Assembly: GCF_949628265.1 (NCBI RefSeq)
Contig: NC_088787.1
Coordinates: forward strand, 23,860,501-23,924,500
Reading direction: 5' to 3'
Length of the DNA: 64,000 nucleotides
Source: Cloeon dipterum
Lineage: Eukaryota; Arthropoda; Insecta; Ephemeroptera; Baetidae
Numbering within the stretch: position 1 is the first letter of the stretch; each line of letters opens with the position of its first letter. The translations under genes and the position numbers were made by a program. The notes beneath the pieces were generated by a model. The model had not been told where the DNA came from and did no database searches. It worked only from the letters and a program-made list of their open reading frames with translations. Positions 1 through 9,259 of the stretch are shown here, piece after piece.

Positions 1-777
1 TCGTGAATCGTAGTGGTTGTCTGCAAAAGTAGAGGCAAAATCAATTTTTAGTTTGAAACGTGGTTGCATTCTGCTTACATCATCCAAACAGCCATCGAGG
101 CTGTTCACGTTCACAACTCTTGCTCCACCAGAACCGTAGCCTAGTTCAGCGAAGCAGCCACTTTGTAATTGCTGAAACGATAGGTAATCGTTGTCTCCGT
201 CCACCGCTGCACTAAACGTAAGACACGTCTCTGCGGAAATTTCATCCATCGCCTCTATGATGATGCCCTCTTGATCGGCAGCTGACATTTATTTCTTTTT
301 TAATTGTTAAAAATATGATTTTATTTTGTGAGGAGCCTGTTAATGGTAGCTCAAATCTTTTCTAGAATTGGTAAAAAATTATATTTGAACCAGAAATTAT
401 GAAAGCAACAAAGTTTTCGTTTGGGGTCCGAAATTTTGCTGAATTATTATTAGCCATATTTAAATTTAAAACTCAAAATGCTTACTAAACTCGCTTGTGG
501 CTTCGAATTTGTAAGGAATTTCGGTGCTTGGCCAACGTTGCTTCGGCGAGACGAGAGTGTAGTATCCGTTGACAGAGTTTCCCCCAGGTCTAGTTTCTCT
601 GACTATGTCATGGGGGTTGATGTGGCTTACCGCTGGAACATAATGATCATTTGCCCATTTTTCCTTTCTTCCCGTAGCAGAGGTGCCTGATTTTGCAGCC
701 ATGCCCGCATCTTGCGGTGCACATGCCACCAACGAAAAATAAAAGAAAATGGAAAGGAAAACAGCAAAGGGCTTCAT
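1..777 (-). CDS. astacin-family (M12A) secreted metalloprotease, 3' part outside window
   Basis: Three exons are visible: 777-486, 281-79 and 20-1 (continues off the left edge). Exon 1 begins with a signal peptide (MKPFAVFLSIFFYFSLVACA), then a short propeptide and the start of the mature domain (RWPSTEIPYKFEATSEF). It ends in phase 1 (TTTA|GTAAGC). Exon 2 completes that codon, carries cysteines of the astacin fold, and ends CLDD|GTAAGC. Exon 3 opens TTTTIH, the first residues of the HExxHxxGxxHE zinc motif, cut by the window edge. Compared with its two paralogues (5906-7056, 7992-9107) it lacks the intron after the signal peptide and exon 2 is three codons longer. The propeptide has no FxGD motif, the aspartate switch usual in astacins. 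An in-frame ATG at 822 would add 15 residues; I chose 777 because the signal peptide starts there. Family assignment is firm; substrate unknown. Confidence 0.88.
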
Positions 778-822
778 GTTTCCTGCAATCAAGTTCAGAG
801 TTGACTGCAATGTTGGTTTCAT

Positions 823-1277
823 TTAGGCTGCTCTTTTGGGCAATATACTGTCAACTTATGGTGTGTTTTTCCCCTACCCATTTTAAAGTTTGATAAGCTT
901 TGACCAATGAGAGTTTCTCTTCGAGCAAAAAACAGCAAAATTCCAAGCGGTTTAAATTTTATTTTTTTAGCATCACACTAGGAATATGTAATATTTAATA
1001 AGTTTTAAGTGGAGATCAGAAATTGTTTAAAATTAAATTTTGTAATTTTCACATTAATGTGAAAATTAGGAGAGTAAATTTAAATGTTTCTCAAGTTGCA
1101 TTATTTCTTTTTACATTCGAAATTGAACAAAATATGCGATGGTATAAAAAGAAAATAATATATAGCATTTGGGTGATATATAACTGTCAGATTCTCGTCC
1201 TAGATATAGCCTTTTTTCCCTTATAAAATCTTTTTTATCCCTGATCGAGGACTGGGAAGGGCGCGCACTGTACTAGT
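823..1277. other. AT-rich spacer upstream of the truncated astacin gene
   Basis: This stretch holds the likely promoter of the astacin gene (weak TATA-like strings at 845-850 and about 885 on the minus strand) and otherwise only low-complexity AT-rich DNA. The short open frames here have no homology features. Confidence 0.5.
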
Positions 1278-1520
1278 AGCGTGAATGCTGAAACCTGGGT
1301 ACCAGTAACACCGCGAACGGATAACATGGGCGCACCAGGCCGCACAGGGACCCAGTCCACTGAAAGGGCCACTTGCCTCCGAACCGAGGACCTTTTGAAA
1401 CGCTAAGACATTCGTCCCGTGATGCCAAATCATGCATGCTGGAAAGGTGCAAACCAGCAAGTAGCGAGTGTGCCTTAGAGCTAAGCAGCAGGTATGGAGG
1501 CTTTCCAGGCGGTCATCCAT
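1278..1520 (+). repeat. dispersed repeat R2, diverged copy
   Basis: It aligns by eye with the copies at 7318-7687, 17039-17405, 29534-29650 and 30648-31356. Shared blocks are the AACACCG..GCGGATAACATGG start, CCACTTG..CCTCCG..CCGAGG and GCTGGAAAGGTGCAAACCAG. This copy is the most diverged, with small indels. No coding capacity is recognisable; probably a non-autonomous element. Confidence 0.7.
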
Positions 1521-1652
1521 CCAGCAACCACCTACAACGCATGCTCTTAACTTCGGTGACCTAACGAGAACCGGTGTGCCCAGCATGCTACGCCCTAATA
1601 GACAATCGTTAGTAAAATACACATCGTGCCGAGCAAAATCAACAAAGGTGTC

Positions 1653-1767
1653 AGGGGGTTGATTACGGCACCGTTTTTTAGCTCGACTTTGAAACACTGT
1701 ACAATGCTTGCCTTATGCCCAGCGTTGCCATTTTCTCTCAAGGTTGTGTTGCCGTAATCCGCCCCCT
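1653..1767. mobile_element. MITE-like element with 18-bp terminal inverted repeats
   Basis: AGGGGGTTGATTACGGCA at 1653-1670 is matched in inverted orientation by TGCCGTAATCCGCCCCCT at 1750-1767 (16 of 18 positions pair). The 79 bases between have no open frame. The size and terminal inverted repeats fit a miniature inverted-repeat DNA transposon. I could not define a target-site duplication, and the right end abuts repeat R1. Confidence 0.5.
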
Positions 1768-1778
1768 CGAGTTAACCT

Positions 1779-2176
1779 GACGAGAATACGATTTTGGTTA
1801 CCGATATATGAACGATGTTTACTATTTGGGCGCCCAAATGGGAGAGCGAAGGGAGGAGCCTGAGACATAAAACTACCCCGCACGGAGTGACGCTCTCTCT
1901 CAGTCCTGGATCCCGAGGCAGAGACGACCCTGATTCTCCTAACGTAGGCCGTGTCCGACGCAGGCTCTTGCTCTCTTCCCCTCGCTCAGCCCTAGGGTTA
2001 GCCGCTCTGTAGTACTTGCGACAACGTCCCACATTAATAAATAGCCACAGGAATGGTACTCAAAGACACAACCCTTCTTTAGTTTATCGACGGGCTAAAT
2101 AAGCCGTCAACCCCCTTAGAAGCTTGGCTAAGAGAATAGGCTCACGACTCGTAAAGAAACAGCGCCGCTGACAAAA
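1779..2176 (+). repeat. dispersed repeat R1 (LTR-like), copy 1
   Basis: It matches 22854-23259 along its length: GAGAATACGAT, TTTGGGCGCCCAAA.GGGAGAG, AAATA.CCACAGG, AAGCCGTCAACCCC and GGCTAAGAGAATA recur in the same order. It carries an AATAAATA poly(A)-like string near 2036. Size and layout fit a solo LTR, but I could not fix TG...CA ends or a target duplication. Confidence 0.65.
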
Positions 2177-2443
2177 GGGCACTTTGGAATTTCCTCATTT
2201 CCTCTCATCAGCCGTTAAAAACAATAGACTGCGCTCTCAAGTTGCTTCACTCATCTACATTGACTCTAATAAAAAAATCAAAATTGATAAAAGTTATAAG
2301 TAAAAGTAATAACAAATGTTCCCTTCAATCGCATATGTACTATAGTGCTATTCAATTTCTTGCTATTTAAATATTTTTATTTTAAACTTATCAGTTTTAA
2401 CTGGTATAACAAAAATACAATTATTATTCTGATTGGATAAAAT

Positions 2444-2449
2444 TTTATT
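2444..2449 (-). terminator. poly(A) signal of the OBP-like gene
   Basis: A minus-strand AATAAA lies 36 bases after the TGA at 2485. It is the only canonical signal close behind this stop. Confidence 0.6.
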
Positions 2450-2484
2450 TTCTCTCGTGTTTCAGACGTTAGTTTCTGCCGTTT

Positions 2485-3708
2485 TCACACATAAGGGAAA
2501 AAGAAAATTCCTTTAGCAGTATTGGAATACACTTTTCCATCACAGTACTGGAAATTCTTCATCGTAACGCTGCACTTGTTTGCTGTAAAAACGTCAGTCA
2601 AAATAATTTTTAGTCAATTTACTGCTTATAGCATACTAGTTGTGTAAAGATTTTGTTTGGGACACATCTGCAAGCGTTTTAGCAATGCTAGTTTAGAGAG
2701 TAAACCTTTTCTTCTTGTAATCATATTACCCAGACGAACTCGCTTTGCAGCATTTGGGTCATGATGAGTGGCAGCATGTTGACTGTTTCAGATGGACAGA
2801 TGACCTTTTCAAAGTTGTCCTCGACGACTAAAATTTATTTGTGAAAATCAAGAAGATTCCCTTTTATTTAACGAAGTTTACTGTCAGTGAACAAATAAGC
2901 AGTACTGCTTGAGGGGTCCATTGGCTCGAGAGTCGAGGTAACGATGTTTTTCCAAGTGTCGTTCGGTGCATTTGTCTCTAAGAAGTTTCTCAAACTTTCT
3001 ATATCAATGTAGCCGGTTGTATTCTTAAAGACGAAGATGATGATGATACGAATGATGAAGAGAGAAAATTAACACGGTGAAATATATAGAAAAATTAAAT
3101 GCACTCACCACAAAATTATTGGCTTTAAAAAGGCAGTTCATGAAGATCTAGATTGAAAATTGTTAGTACATACATTGTTAGTACTGACTTTTTATTATAA
3201 ATATTAACTTAAAGAGAAAGGAACCAGAAATAATAACTATAATCTACTGTCATATTCTTAACACTCACGGCGGGTGCGCAAATCGTGGAAGCTGCAAATA
3301 AAGCACGAAAATATAGCTATTATTTGATATAGCTTACACATACTGAATGATTTCGATTTTTCATCTATGAAGTTTTTAATGTCCTTGGACTGCAGACTGT
3401 TTAATTTGTAGCTGTTGGCCCAGTCCAGCAGAGCTGAAGTGGACTTACATTCTTTAAAGCCGCTTAGTTTGCTTGAAGGAAAGAGGTCACCGTACGGCTG
3501 GTTGCAACAAGTTTTCGGCAAACTCTGGTGCTTTCAAATGAGAACTTTCTGAGGACAATTGCAAAAGCAAAATTATTACCTTAAAATCAAGAGACGCGCA
3601 GTCAGTTGTCGAATCGTTTTGAGCTTTAGCCAGACTTAGCACGGTGATCAAAATCTAAATATTGGTTTCTCGTTTAAAAGGAAGTGGGCATTTGTGTGCT
3701 ACTTTCAT
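2485..3708 (-). CDS. odorant-binding-protein-like secreted 10-cysteine protein (Plus-C-like)
   Basis: Nine-exon model: 3708-3703, 3654-3580, 3524-3344, 3291-3269, 3147-3109, 3023-2882, 2827-2730, 2667-2637, 2582-2485. All junctions are GT...AG, all phases agree, and the total is 693 nt, giving 230 residues plus TGA. The first exon codes only Met-Lys; exon 2 supplies the rest of a signal peptide (MKILITVLSLAKAQ). The mature part has ten cysteines, at about residues 21, 33, 34, 53, 92, 100, 166, 190, 202 and 212, including a CCNQP motif and two Cys-Pro pairs (ICPSE, WMCPK). Insect Plus-C odorant-binding proteins show a CC..P motif, extra cysteines and a Cys-Pro near the end, so I infer a soluble carrier of small hydrophobic ligands. 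The spacing does not match the classic C-x3-C OBP pattern, so another secreted Cys-rich family is possible. The 23-nt exon 4 is the weakest part. A TATA box (3802) and AATAAA (2449) frame the gene. Confidence 0.82.
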
Positions 3709-3794
3709 ATACCAGAAAGAGATTGTTCATATTGCGAGCTGTCTGCGAAACGGAGGGTGATACGGAATTGAGCTGTGAGGCAGAAGTGGAACCC

Positions 3795-3802
3795 TTTTTA
3801 TA
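3795..3802 (-). promoter_or_regulatory. TATA box of the OBP-like gene
   Basis: Minus-strand TATAAAAAGGG lies about 90 bases before the start codon at 3708. A TCACAG string about 30 bases downstream (near 3775) could be the initiator, giving a 5' leader of roughly 65 bases. The placement supports the very short first coding exon. Confidence 0.6.
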
Positions 3803-3808
3803 TGCAAG

Positions 3809-5749
3809 TGGGAGTAATTTCTTATCAGACAGGTCACGATCAGAGTTGTCACTCACGACAGTTGCTTGAAAAAGTAGCTCAAAGAATTTACTATCAGAAA
3901 CCTCTGCTGTTGAAAGCATGTTCTTCATAAAAAAGAAAATTTGTAAAACACAATCATGGGAAATGTGGAACTTTAAAAAATATAGCTTTTAATTTTTCCA
4001 TTTTTAGTTGAAAATTCTTAAATTTGGAAACAATAGAAAGCCACACGTACGTCAAATAATCACACGTGGAACAATTGTTTGCCAAAAAATCTGGTTGTTA
4101 ACCGTTTAATTACTAATACTAATGTGATTATAGATGAGGATTCATAATATTTTGTTTAATTTTTTTAAGCTCCTTTTATACCTGTGGTAAATTATTCGAA
4201 AGGTTGATTGTTACGGCAAGAAGTTAGTTCTATAGTCAAGGCACTTTTTTCTTTCTGGAGTATATTTCTTGGAAGATGCAAATTAAATCAATGCAAATCA
4301 ATTGCAACTGTAACTATGTGTTTAAACTAATTGAACAAATTCCACACCTCCATGGAGGAGGAAATTTTTTTAGGCTGCACGGTCATGCAGTGAAAATTAA
4401 AATAAAAATAGCAAGGAGATCGAGATCAATAACAAGAACTAATTGAAGCGCTGATTTGTGTTGCAGTTTCGCAAACCTGACAAATAAAATATTCGAGCAG
4501 TCGGAGCAGTTCTTTTTATTTTTACACCGCGTTTAAAGTTACTGAAAAGTATTTTCTTATAGATAAAGAATCAAAGGGTCGGCCGGAGATGAATTTTCTC
4601 AATTCAGTTTACAATTAGTAAAACGAAGTTATAAAATAATTCTTAATCATCTAGGTATTCACCAATTTTCGTGTGAACGAATGAAATTGGAATATTAGTA
4701 GCTTCTCGATTTGAGATTAAATAAAATGTGTTTATTAACAGTGTGATTGTTTGTTTCGTCTCATATAGGGACATAAAAATCAAGTTGAGATAATTTTTGC
4801 AGGTGCGTAAGCCACCTTTCGGGCCTCAGAAACATAATTACTGTACCCTCATTTCCGCTGCCAACAATTTTCTCTCTTCCAAGGTGAGCTGAAAAGGCTG
4901 AAATTGACAGCAATTATTCAAAACACAAGAGAGATAAAAAAATGTTTTTCCATAGTGCTCGCACAACAAAAATACCTATACCGTCATTGACGTCATTATT
5001 TCCTGTAAGTGTGTTAGTGAGTTTTCAAGCTGCTCTTTATAAATAAGAGAGAGTTCTTTAAAATATGTTTTTAAATCGAAAAATCAAAAATATTGCATTC
5101 AACTCTACTGTACGTATTGACTATGATTCAGAAGCGGAGTAAAACTTGAAAGAATAAAATCAATTTTAGATCAATTATAGAGGCTCTGTTTCAGCCTAAT
5201 TGTTGTAGGACCGGCAAATGACCACAAATCAAGTAATTAAAATCCACTTTGAACCAAACTTGTAACCATGTAAAACCATCTTTAACTGCCATATCCTTCC
5301 AAAATCGTATTAATGTGTCTTAATAGAAAGACAGTCTAAAACATCTAAATCTGCCAAGGAAGCGCTTATAGGTGCATATATTTCTTCGCGTGTGTGGAAA
5401 TCTTTCTCATGATTTCTTTCTAGCAGAATTTTATAGTCCTATAAGTTTAATTGATCAGTTTTTGAATCAAAAATTAAATTTTTCCTCAGTTAAATCATTT
5501 TTTGTGTAAATTTTTGAGCCTGTAGAGCTGTTCTCGTTTTGTTCTTAATATTTATATACATGCTGCTTTATATAACTCAAATATTGTACGACATAGTTGG
5601 GCTAAAAGAGCAATGTCTCGAAAAACAGTCTAAATCTTCGGCCTAAGAACCATATAATTCGCACGAAAAAGTCTAAAAATGATCGGATATTTCCACAAAA
5701 AATACGTTTAAAATTCACAGCCAGCCGATATTCATGGAATAGTGCCTAT
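3809..5749. other. spacer between OBP-like gene and astacin gene; possible single exon near 4801
   Basis: Mostly AT-rich DNA upstream of the OBP-like gene. Bases 4801-4881 look exon-like on the plus strand: TTTTTGCAG before, AAG|GTGAGC after, 27 open codons in phase 0. The same bases are open on the minus strand for 45 codons after an acceptor (about 4891-4762). A palindromic TGACGTCA (CRE-type) sits at 4988-4995. No neighbouring exons could be joined to either frame, so no gene is called. Confidence 0.3.
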
Positions 5750-5879
5750 AAGAATGTTATTAAAACAAATTGAGAAATATTCCTTTGGAAGTGGAAAATT
5801 TGCTTGTATTGTCAGATATGTATTAGAGGGCCACGGGTGAAAATAAAATCAAAATTTTTCTAGCCAATTCTATTTTAAC
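5750..5879 (+). repeat. dispersed repeat R4, copy 1
   Basis: It matches 46096-46218: AATGTTATTAAAACAAATTG, GAAATATT, GTGGAAAATT.G.TTGTATTGTCA and TAGAGGGCCACGG.TGAAAATAAAATC recur in order. About 125 bases, no coding. It ends about 27 bases past the stop of the astacin gene at 5906 and so probably lies in that gene's 3' UTR. Confidence 0.65.
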
Positions 5880-5905
5880 CTTACAAATTTTATCAAACGA
5901 TGCGC

Positions 5906-7056
5906 TCAAAAGAAATTGTGTTTGGCAAAGGCCGACTCTTCCAAATCGATGCCCATCCTGCCAACACCACCACTCTCGCCGTTGAAGTCACATTTGTATG
6001 CAGATCGCATCCTCAAAATGTCTGATCTGGTCATCTTTTTCGCATTGCCGATTTCAGACTTGTTGATGGTTTCGTTCTGGAACTGCGTTTCATATGAAAC
6101 TTGTGATTAATACCATATTCAATTCCAGTGTAGAAAGAGAAAATTATGAAAAATAACTAACCGTTAGAAGCATAGTTGGACGGCCCCCTTTTCCAAAAGC
6201 AGTGAGATAATATTGCATGACGCTAAAAAGGTCGTAAGGGTATCTTGGGTACGCCTTAGTGCGAGGATACTTGTCAAAGTTATTTTCGTTGCCAGCCTGA
6301 ATGTTTTCCCATTGAACTTCAAGATATATATCTCTGTCATATCTGAATCAACATACAAACCACACTTTTTATAATTTTAAGTTGCGAATAATGTTTCCGC
6401 AGTACCTTTGTTGTTCGTGGTCGAATCCCAGGACATGCATCATCTCGTGGATAATAAACGACGTCTGAAATTGTTGCAATTAATTCTAGATTTGATTATA
6501 TTTCTGTAAAACTCACGTCTGGGTAGCAATCTTTGGCAAGATTCAAAGTCACACTGCTTCCTGTATACCCATATCCAGCCCAGCAGCCCTCCTGAGAATT
6601 TTGGATGGTGACATATGCTACATCAGCATCGGTTTTTGCTCGGAATTTTATGCACGTTGCGTTCATTATTTCTCCCAAACCAGTCTCGATATTCTTCTTC
6701 TGTGCATCAGCTGATGACTCAGTTTTTGAAAAACAAATTTATAATTGGAACTCAAGATTTAATTATTACTGAAACTGTCGGTGCTTTTGTATTGCCAGGG
6801 AACGACGCCGCCCGGCCACTTTTTTTTGGGCGATACCACAGCGTAATGGTTTGTAATTTTTTCGCCGTTGGGACCACGCTTGTCATTTGGAGTTATGGAA
6901 GCCAGTGGTCGTTTCCTACCGGAACGCAGTTCCATACCATCGTCTGTACAAAGTTTCCCTTAGTAAGATCGAAATATATTATTAATTTTTACCAATTGGA
7001 TTTGAAACAATGACGTTGACCAGAGCTAGCAGCACTATTGCACCGGACGATATCAT
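5906..7056 (-). CDS. astacin-family (M12A) secreted metalloprotease, complete
   Basis: Six exons: 7056-6993, 6943-6770, 6710-6517, 6464-6406, 6342-6162, 6076-5906; 843 nt, 280 residues. Exon 1 is a signal peptide (MISSGAIVLLALVNVIVS). The propeptide is short and ends in basic residues before W64-P65, where the mature domain begins. The zinc site HEMMHVLGFDHE spans residues 150-161 and the Met-turn is SVMQY (M206, Y208 as the fifth ligand). The protein stops about 28 residues after the last fold cysteine, so there is no CUB or EGF tail. Role: extracellular endopeptidase, in insects often digestive, reproductive or developmental. Oddities: no FxGD aspartate switch in the propeptide; the last intron has two nested acceptors (6076 or 6082), which add Phe-Gln if the first is used; no canonical AATAAA follows the stop, and a dispersed repeat ends about 27 bases beyond it. 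Confidence 0.93.
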
Positions 7057-7150
7057 TTTAGTCTCTGTTTAAAAGAACTATAGCGTTGCACGCAGGTTGC
7101 TCGCCAGTTTTGTTGATTTCTTGACGGGAAGTGGGGGAAATAAAGTGATA

Positions 7151-7160
7151 AATATATATT
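7151..7160 (-). promoter_or_regulatory. TATA-like element of the astacin gene at 7056
   Basis: The minus strand reads AATATATATTTAT about 95 bases upstream of the ATG, the same distance as in the OBP-like gene. No clear initiator was picked. Confidence 0.4.
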
Positions 7161-7317
7161 TACAGCATGATTCATGTACTGGACCTTGTCTGATATTGTC
7201 TTCCAGTTCATGGGTCCTTTTTAGATTAATGTGGAATCTCGATTGGAGTAATTTTTTATGTTTTTTAAGTTCTACGCTTTATTGTAATTATAATTTTACC
7301 AGCACATTGGCTCCCAT

Positions 7318-7687
7318 AATTAAGGCATTCTCAGGAGTGTCAAAGCAATGGGAGATATTGAGCAGTTCGGGGATCTAATACTGGCTGCCCAATTTCAGAG
7401 ATGGCAAAAAGTGGTTAGTATATAGTGACTCAAAATGCTCAAATAGCTCTACGGACTGGGAGGTGCACAGGCACTACTTGCGACTCGCCACTTGCTGGTT
7501 TGCGCACCTTTCCAGCGGCTTTATGGACAAATTTCTGGCATTTCAATTAAAGACCTCGGTGTGGGGAGGCGAAAAGATGGCCTCGATTGGGCCCAAGCTC
7601 CTTTGTGGTTACTTGGGCCACTCAGGCCCCATGTTATCCGCTCGGCGGTGTTATTGGGACCTGGGACCCAAGTGAGCTCATAGCCCA
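7318..7687 (-). repeat. dispersed repeat R2, near full-length inverted copy
   Basis: Reverse orientation relative to the copy at 17039-17405, with which it shares nearly its whole length: TGAGCTCAC..GGGTCCCAGGTCC, CCGAGCGGATAACATGG, GCCGCTGGAAAGGTGCGCAAACC, CCACTTTTTGCCATCTCTGA and TGAGAATGCCTTAATTATG. It lies in the spacer between two astacin genes. No protein is encoded in any frame that I recognise. Confidence 0.75.
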
Positions 7688-7970
7688 CGAGAAGTGCTGT
7701 TCAGAGAGGTTCTAAAAAACATAAAATAAATAAAATTGGCAATTTAGTTTCAAAATTAAGTTTATTATGGGCTGACAGGGCAACTCTACCCCAAATCAGC
7801 ACACATCCATAAAGTAATGAGGCAATTTACTTCGGTATTTGAATTTAATTTTAACTGGCAACTTCATGACCCCATAGCAAAACTCATACTTTTATTTTAT
7901 GGCTATGCTAAGTGTATGATGCAATATAAAGAAAGAATCAATCTGCATAATTCAAATTTCTGCTCGTGAC

Positions 7971-7976
7971 TTTATT
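7971..7976 (-). terminator. poly(A) signal of the astacin gene at 9107-7992
   Basis: A minus-strand AATAAA (inside AATAATAAAG) lies 16 bases after the stop codon. Confidence 0.6.
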
Positions 7977-7991
7977 ATTTAAACTTCAGCG

Positions 7992-9107
7992 TTAAAAGAA
8001 AAAATTGTTTTTAGCGAATTTGGACTCTTCAAATTTATAATCCAACCGTCCGATGCCACCGCTTTCACCGTTGAAGTCGCATTTATAGGCTGATCGCATT
8101 CTTAGGATGTCAGATCTAGACATTGAATTTGCGTTGCCTACGCTGTTTTCGTCAATGGAGGAATCCTGGAAATGAAGTTTAAATAGAAAACGTTTAAGTT
8201 GAAACAAAAGAAGAAACTACTGTTAAGATCATGGTGGGTCGGCCGCCAACTCCAAATGCTGTTAGGAAATACTGCATCACACTAGAAAGGTCGTAAGGGT
8301 ATCTTGGGTATGCTTTTGTGCGAGGGTATTTTTGGAAGTTGTGCTCCTGACCAGCTTGGATGTTCTCCCATTGGACCTCTAGGTACATGTCTCGGTCGTA
8401 TCTAAAGAGTATTATTGCTATCCAAGTTATTTTGTTTCTAAACGTTACCAAAATGCAAAACCTAGTTTGCTCATGATCGAAGCCCAATACGTGCATCATT
8501 TCATGGATCAAGGTCGACGTCTAAAAATAGCAATTTAGACTTGCATTGATACCGGGTAAAAGATTTGTACATCTCCGTAGCAATCACTGGCCAGGTTCAC
8601 GACGACTTTGTCGCCGGTATAGCCGTATCCACCATAGCAGCCAGTGTCGTTGTTTCGGATAGTCACAAAGGCTGTGTCAGCATCGGTTTTTGCCCGGAAT
8701 TTTAGGCACGTGGCGTTCATCATTTGTTGCAGACCTGTCACAATTATTCCCTTCTGACTATCAGCTATAATGATTTAAAAATTGCATTATTTTATATAGT
8801 ACGAAATATTAGTTCTCACTGAAATCGTTTCCAGTTTCATATTGCCAAGGAACAACCCCAAGAGGCCATTTTCGTTTGGGAGCAACAACGGCATAATGTC
8901 CAGAGATCGAGCTGCCATCAGGTTGACGCTTATCATCTGGAGAGATGGACGACAGTGGTTTTAGGTAAGGTCGTCCCTCAAAACCGTCTAAACAAGGTTG
9001 TTTTTGAATAAAATAAAATATTGCGTAGTTCGCTAGCTGTCACCAATCGGAGAAGAAATGACGGAGCTCACCAAGGCGAGCAGGGCAAACGCGAGCGTGG
9101 GTGTCAT
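7992..9107 (-). CDS. astacin-family (M12A) secreted metalloprotease, complete
   Basis: Six exons: 9107-9044, 8987-8820, 8764-8571, 8520-8462, 8401-8221, 8165-7992; 840 nt, 279 residues. Exons 1, 3, 4 and 5 have exactly the same length and phase as those of the neighbour at 7056-5906. Signal peptide MTPTLAFALLALVSSVIS. The propeptide contains FEGRPY where astacins normally have FxGD, so the aspartate that caps the zinc seems replaced by Arg. The mature domain starts KWPLGVVPW. The zinc site HEMMHVLGFDHE starts at residue 148, and the Met-turn is SVMQY. The C-terminal tail after the final fold cysteine is short, ending AKNNFFF. Start context (AAGAAATGACA) is good. AATAAA follows 16 bases after TAA. 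It is the most upstream of the three tandem proteases. Activity is expected because all zinc ligands are present. Confidence 0.94.
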
Positions 9108-9200
9108 TTCTTGAAGTGTGTAAAAGCCCTGGTGGATTTTTGTTTTGTACGAAACATAGGTGGGGTGGGGACAACAAGTGAAGGAGTTGGAGATTGTGAC

Positions 9201-9208
9201 TTTTTAAA
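9201..9208 (-). promoter_or_regulatory. possible TATA-like element of the astacin gene at 9107
   Basis: Minus-strand TTTAAAAA lies about 95-100 bases before the ATG, matching the spacing in the sister genes. The sequence is a poor TATA match, so this rests mainly on position. Confidence 0.25.
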
Positions 9209-9259
9209 GATAATTTTACTGTTTTTCTTGCCTTTTCATTTGAGCATTACATATTTCCC

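Noticed and set aside
3674..3928. 84-codon minus-strand ORF starting MKNMLSTAEV
   Set aside because: It overlaps the promoter, TATA box and first exon/intron of the OBP-like gene in another frame; a shadow.
4988..4995. TGACGTCA as a promoter CRE
   Set aside because: No TATA, initiator or supported gene start nearby; kept only as a note. A second TGACGTCA at 13461 lies just before the integrase motif and is likely chance.
6615..7013. 132-codon plus-strand ORF
   Set aside because: Antisense shadow of astacin exons 2 and 3.
8194..8511. 105-codon minus-strand ORF containing the zinc motif
   Set aside because: It reads through an intron between two astacin exons (8461-8402); the spliced model explains it.
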